A DNA stretch of 41,922 bases from Candidatus Magasanikiibacteriota bacterium (GTDB lineage Bacteria; Patescibacteriota; Patescibacteriia; Magasanikbacterales; UBA922). The position numbers were made by a program, and so were the translations under genes. The notes below the pieces were generated by a model. That model was not told where the DNA came from. It searched no databases and worked only from the letters and a program-made list of their open reading frames with translations. Within the stretch, counting starts at the first letter, position 1. Every line of letters begins with the position of its first letter. The stretch spans positions 1-41,922 of the forward strand of contig CAILTG010000082.1 in assembly GCA_903837125.1 (NCBI GenBank). Direction: 5' to 3'. Shown in pieces: positions 39,597 through 41,922 of this stretch.

Positions 39597-41922
39597 ATGA
39601 CTTATAAAGAAGGAGATGGACAAAAATCAAACCCAAAACCTCTTGGTATTAGGGACACGGACCAACCACCATCTTTATTACCAATTCTAGCTAAAGAAAT
39701 TCAAGCAGCTACTGATGAAGAAGCTGATCTTTTATCACCTGGAAGTCCATCAATGACCAGCGAAGCAGATGATGCTTTAAAAGAACAAAAATTATTTGCT
39801 CATCTCGCTGAGGAAGTTGCAAAACTTAATAAACAAATTGAGAGAATCTCAGAAAATGAAACTACCCCTGCTCTAATAAATTTAAGACAATCTTTGATTA
39901 GAGAAAGAGATTCTATTGAGCAAAGAATGAATTTAAATCCAACACTGAAATCACAGGCAACGGATAAAGTATTATTTCCAAATCTCGCTAAAAGGATTAC
40001 TAGATTAAACGCAGAAATTGGAACTATCTCGCCAGACGAAACTAATCCTGAAAAACTAGCCTACAGACAACGTCTGGTTGATACAAAAGAAAGAATAGAA
40101 GCTAGAATGTGGGAAAACCCGACACTGGCAGCCAAAACAATTATGAAAGAAACAGAACGGCTGGAACAAAAACAAACAGAAACATTTACAACTACTCAAT
40201 CCTCAACTTCACTGGAAACTGATCATCCATTTTTTACACAAAGTACTGATGAAGAAATTATAGATAATCTTGATGATTCTGATTTTTATAGACCAAAAAA
40301 CCAAAAAGAAGCTCAGAAACAAAAACCTAATTTTTTGCAACGACATAAAGGCAGGTTTGCTGCGATGGCATTTGCTGCTGGCGCTGCTTTAGGCTTTGTA
40401 AAAGTAGGAGAAAAAATTGACAGTCCACCAGAAAAACCAACCCCTCTGACCGATACTGTTAAACAAGGTGGTTCCACTGCTGACAGAAGCGGTGATTTTC
40501 TTAAGGTTGGTTCCCCCACTAGACAAGAGGCAAAAAAAGTTGAAACTGATGGTGGCCCTAATAAAGGTATTGAACTAATAAAAGAACAATTTGCCAGTCT
40601 ATTCCCTAATTTAACTAAAGACGAACTTAACCAGATAATTAATGCTACTGAAGTCCAGCCTGGATCCAGTCGCATTCTCAATCTTGAAAAACAATTAAGA
40701 GCTTGCTGGGAACTGGCTGCTAAAAATCCAGAGGTAAAAAATTTCCTGGCAAAATTAGGAATAAAAGATGCTAAAAAAATAGCCAGCATGGCTTTTGAAT
40801 TATCTACTAATGATCAAGGAATAACCACTGCTGGACAGGGGCTGTATTTAAAAGATGCAAAACAATTTTTTGGAATCGGTGCCGACGGCAACTTGTTTTT
40901 AGTTAGCGATAATACTCAAAAAACTACAGCCAAACAAGTAGCTAAAGGAACGAGAGGAAAAGACAGAGAAACTGATAAATTATTTGGCGCTTCAGTTGGA
41001 TCCAAAAAAGTAGACATAACTAACGCTCAGCCGCATTTCAAACCAATGGTTGGTCCAGAAAAGGTAACCTTAGAAGGCGACCTAAAAACAGATCTTAATA
41101 AATTTAAAGAATTATTTCCTGAATTACAAAGTTCTTTTCTTAAAGTCCAAGAAAAATTTCCTGGGGTTACAAATTTTTCCGAAGCAGCAGCCAAAGATCC
41201 AGAGTTTGCCAAACTTTTCAAGCAAGTAAAGACTTTAGCTGATACCATTGATAATGTAAGCACTTTACTCGGACGGCCAACAAATTTAAGGATTGGCATT
41301 GAACCTCCAAATGATAAAGAAGAACTTGCAATTGAAGTAAGAGGGGAAAAAAGATTTGTTAGTTCCTTACCTACTGGTAAACAGATCAAACCTGTACAAG
41401 TAAAAGAAAGGCCAGCTGATGATATAAGAGAGATTACCGCCCATACCCCACCATTACTACCAACCCAATTAACTGACAATCGGCCACTATTCGGTAGTAT
41501 ACCTTTTGAGCCTGATTTAGATACCGCCCCTGTTAAAGAATTAGCCAAAGCAACACGTAAAGTAATTCCACCAGCTGACCTGGCACAAGTTGATAGAGAT
41601 GGTGCCCAAGCTCTAAAAGATTATCATGCTAAAATTGCTGCGGAAAAAGCAGCAGATAAATTAGCCGGAGAAAAATTATATCAAAAACAACTCCTGACCA
41701 CTGCCGCTGAACAAGCAACAACAAAAGCAGGCGATCTTCGTAAAGAACTTGATAGAATGCTGGCTGATTACAAAATCAAGAAAGGCCTTAAAACAAATCT
41801 AAAATGGGATGAAGTTAATGATGATGGGTTTAGAAACAAACGCATAGAATGGTATGTAACTACCCGACAAGTTGAAAACTTATACCAACAAATAGAAAGT
41901 TTAGATAAACCAGAAAAACCAG
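39597..41922 (+). CDS. Long single-pass helical protein, unknown function (runs off the window)
   Basis: The frame is open from the ATG at 39597 to the window end with no stop: at least 775 residues, C-terminus missing. It starts MTYKEGDGQKSNPKPLG. Residues about 1-245 are soluble and helical with acidic and Lys-rich stretches. One short hydrophobic segment (about 252-270, Ala/Gly-rich) may be a membrane anchor. The rest is helical with a Gly/Asp-rich part (about 395-470) and coiled-coil-like stretches near the end. No family is recognised. It probably shares a transcript with the preceding helical protein. Confidence 0.75.
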   Translation, partial: MTYKEGDGQKSNPKPLGIRDTDQPPSLLPILAKEIQAATDEEADLLSPGSPSMTSEADDALKEQKLFAHLAEEVAKLNKQIERISENETTPALINLRQSLIRERDSIEQRMNLNPTLKSQATDKVLFPNLAKRITRLNAEIGTISPDETNPEKLAYRQRLVDTKERIEARMWENPTLAAKTIMKETERLEQKQTETFTTTQSSTSLETDHPFFTQSTDEEIIDNLDDSDFYRPKNQKEAQKQKPNFLQRHKGRFAAMAFAAGAALGFVKVGEKIDSPPEKPTPLTDTVKQGGSTADRSGDFLKVGSPTRQEAKKVETDGGPNKGIELIKEQFASLFPNLTKDELNQIINATEVQPGSSRILNLEKQLRACWELAAKNPEVKNFLAKLGIKDAKKIASMAFELSTNDQGITTAGQGLYLKDAKQFFGIGADGNLFLVSDNTQKTTAKQVAKGTRGKDRETDKLFGASVGSKKVDITNAQPHFKPMVGPEKVTLEGDLKTDLNKFKELFPELQSSFLKVQEKFPGVTNFSEAAAKDPEFAKLFKQVKTLADTIDNVSTLLGRPTNLRIGIEPPNDKEELAIEVRGEKRFVSSLPTGKQIKPVQVKERPADDIREITAHTPPLLPTQLTDNRPLFGSIPFEPDLDTAPVKELAKATRKVIPPADLAQVDRDGAQALKDYHAKIAAEKAADKLAGEKLYQKQLLTTAAEQATTKAGDLRKELDRMLADYKIKKGLKTNLKWDEVNDDGFRNKRIEWYVTTRQVENLYQQIESLDKPEKP

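Noticed and set aside
40313-41548. Two minus-strand frames (40313-40789 and 41027-41548)
   Set aside because: They lie opposite a continuous plus-strand frame of at least 775 codons with its own start and upstream promoters; their Ser/Leu-rich content is typical of antisense frames.

Overview
The window looks like a piece of a Candidate Phyla Radiation (Patescibacteria) chromosome. It is AT-rich and gene-dense. Start codons mostly lack a clear Shine-Dalgarno site and follow AT-rich leaders. It carries families common in that group: a YerB/DUF3048 membrane protein, a TrmB-type regulator, an OMP decarboxylase of the eukaryote-like type, and a partial pyrimidine pathway. TGA is a true stop: thyA and folA end on TGA exactly where their families end. 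The code is therefore table 11, not the UGA=Gly code of Gracilibacteria/Absconditabacteria. I cannot place the genome more finely than Patescibacteria.

Layout. 1-2.6 kb: a GT39-like membrane glycosyltransferase and prmC. 2.6-8.3 kb: mostly minus strand, with a DUF3048 protein, a small GC-rich zinc-ribbon protein, rplY, a zinc-ribbon protein, rodA and its membrane partner; a TrmB-like regulator lies on plus. 8.4-15.9 kb: gyrB, a small unknown, secE-nusG-rplK, then an unusual insertion of a two-TM protein, ldh and a Kazal/DUF333 lipoprotein before rplA. 16.0-20.7 kb: a dTTP/folate cluster (dCMP deaminase, P-loop kinase, dut, thyA, folA, tmk) and a membrane protein. 20.9-31 kb: gatB, purB, a cytosine-deaminase-like amidohydrolase, argH, aspA, pyrD, pyrK, pyrE, pyrF. 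31.0-35.3 kb (minus): a compact operon of a BioF2/FemX-like GNAT, a tandem two-module ATP-grasp ligase and a SET-domain methyltransferase. 35.3-38.4 kb (minus): an unknown protein, miaA and miaB. 38.5 kb to the end: two unknown coiled-coil proteins, the last running off the window.

How the genes work together. The 16-20 kb cluster supplies dTTP: dCMP to dUMP, dUTP to dUMP, methylation by ThyA with DHFR recycling folate, then phosphorylation by Tmk. The 27-31 kb cluster takes dihydroorotate to UMP. No carbamoyl-phosphate synthase, aspartate transcarbamoylase or canonical dihydroorotase is present here. Three successive fumarate-releasing lyases (PurB, ArgH, AspA) sit just before pyrD.

The most notable candidate system is the GNAT / double ATP-grasp / SET operon. 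Its chemistry suggests synthesis and N-methylation of a small peptide or peptide tag. A consensus promoter lies about 100 nt upstream, and an intrinsic-terminator hairpin abuts the first start codon, which is the layout of a leader attenuator. The second theme is a set of several families of short inverted or palindromic repeats. They fill the gene gaps and have also entered genes in frame: prmC carries up to three, and the DUF3048 gene, miaB and the folA 3' end carry others. No CRISPR array, tRNA, rRNA, insertion sequence or phage gene was seen. No gap between accepted genes exceeds 300 bases.
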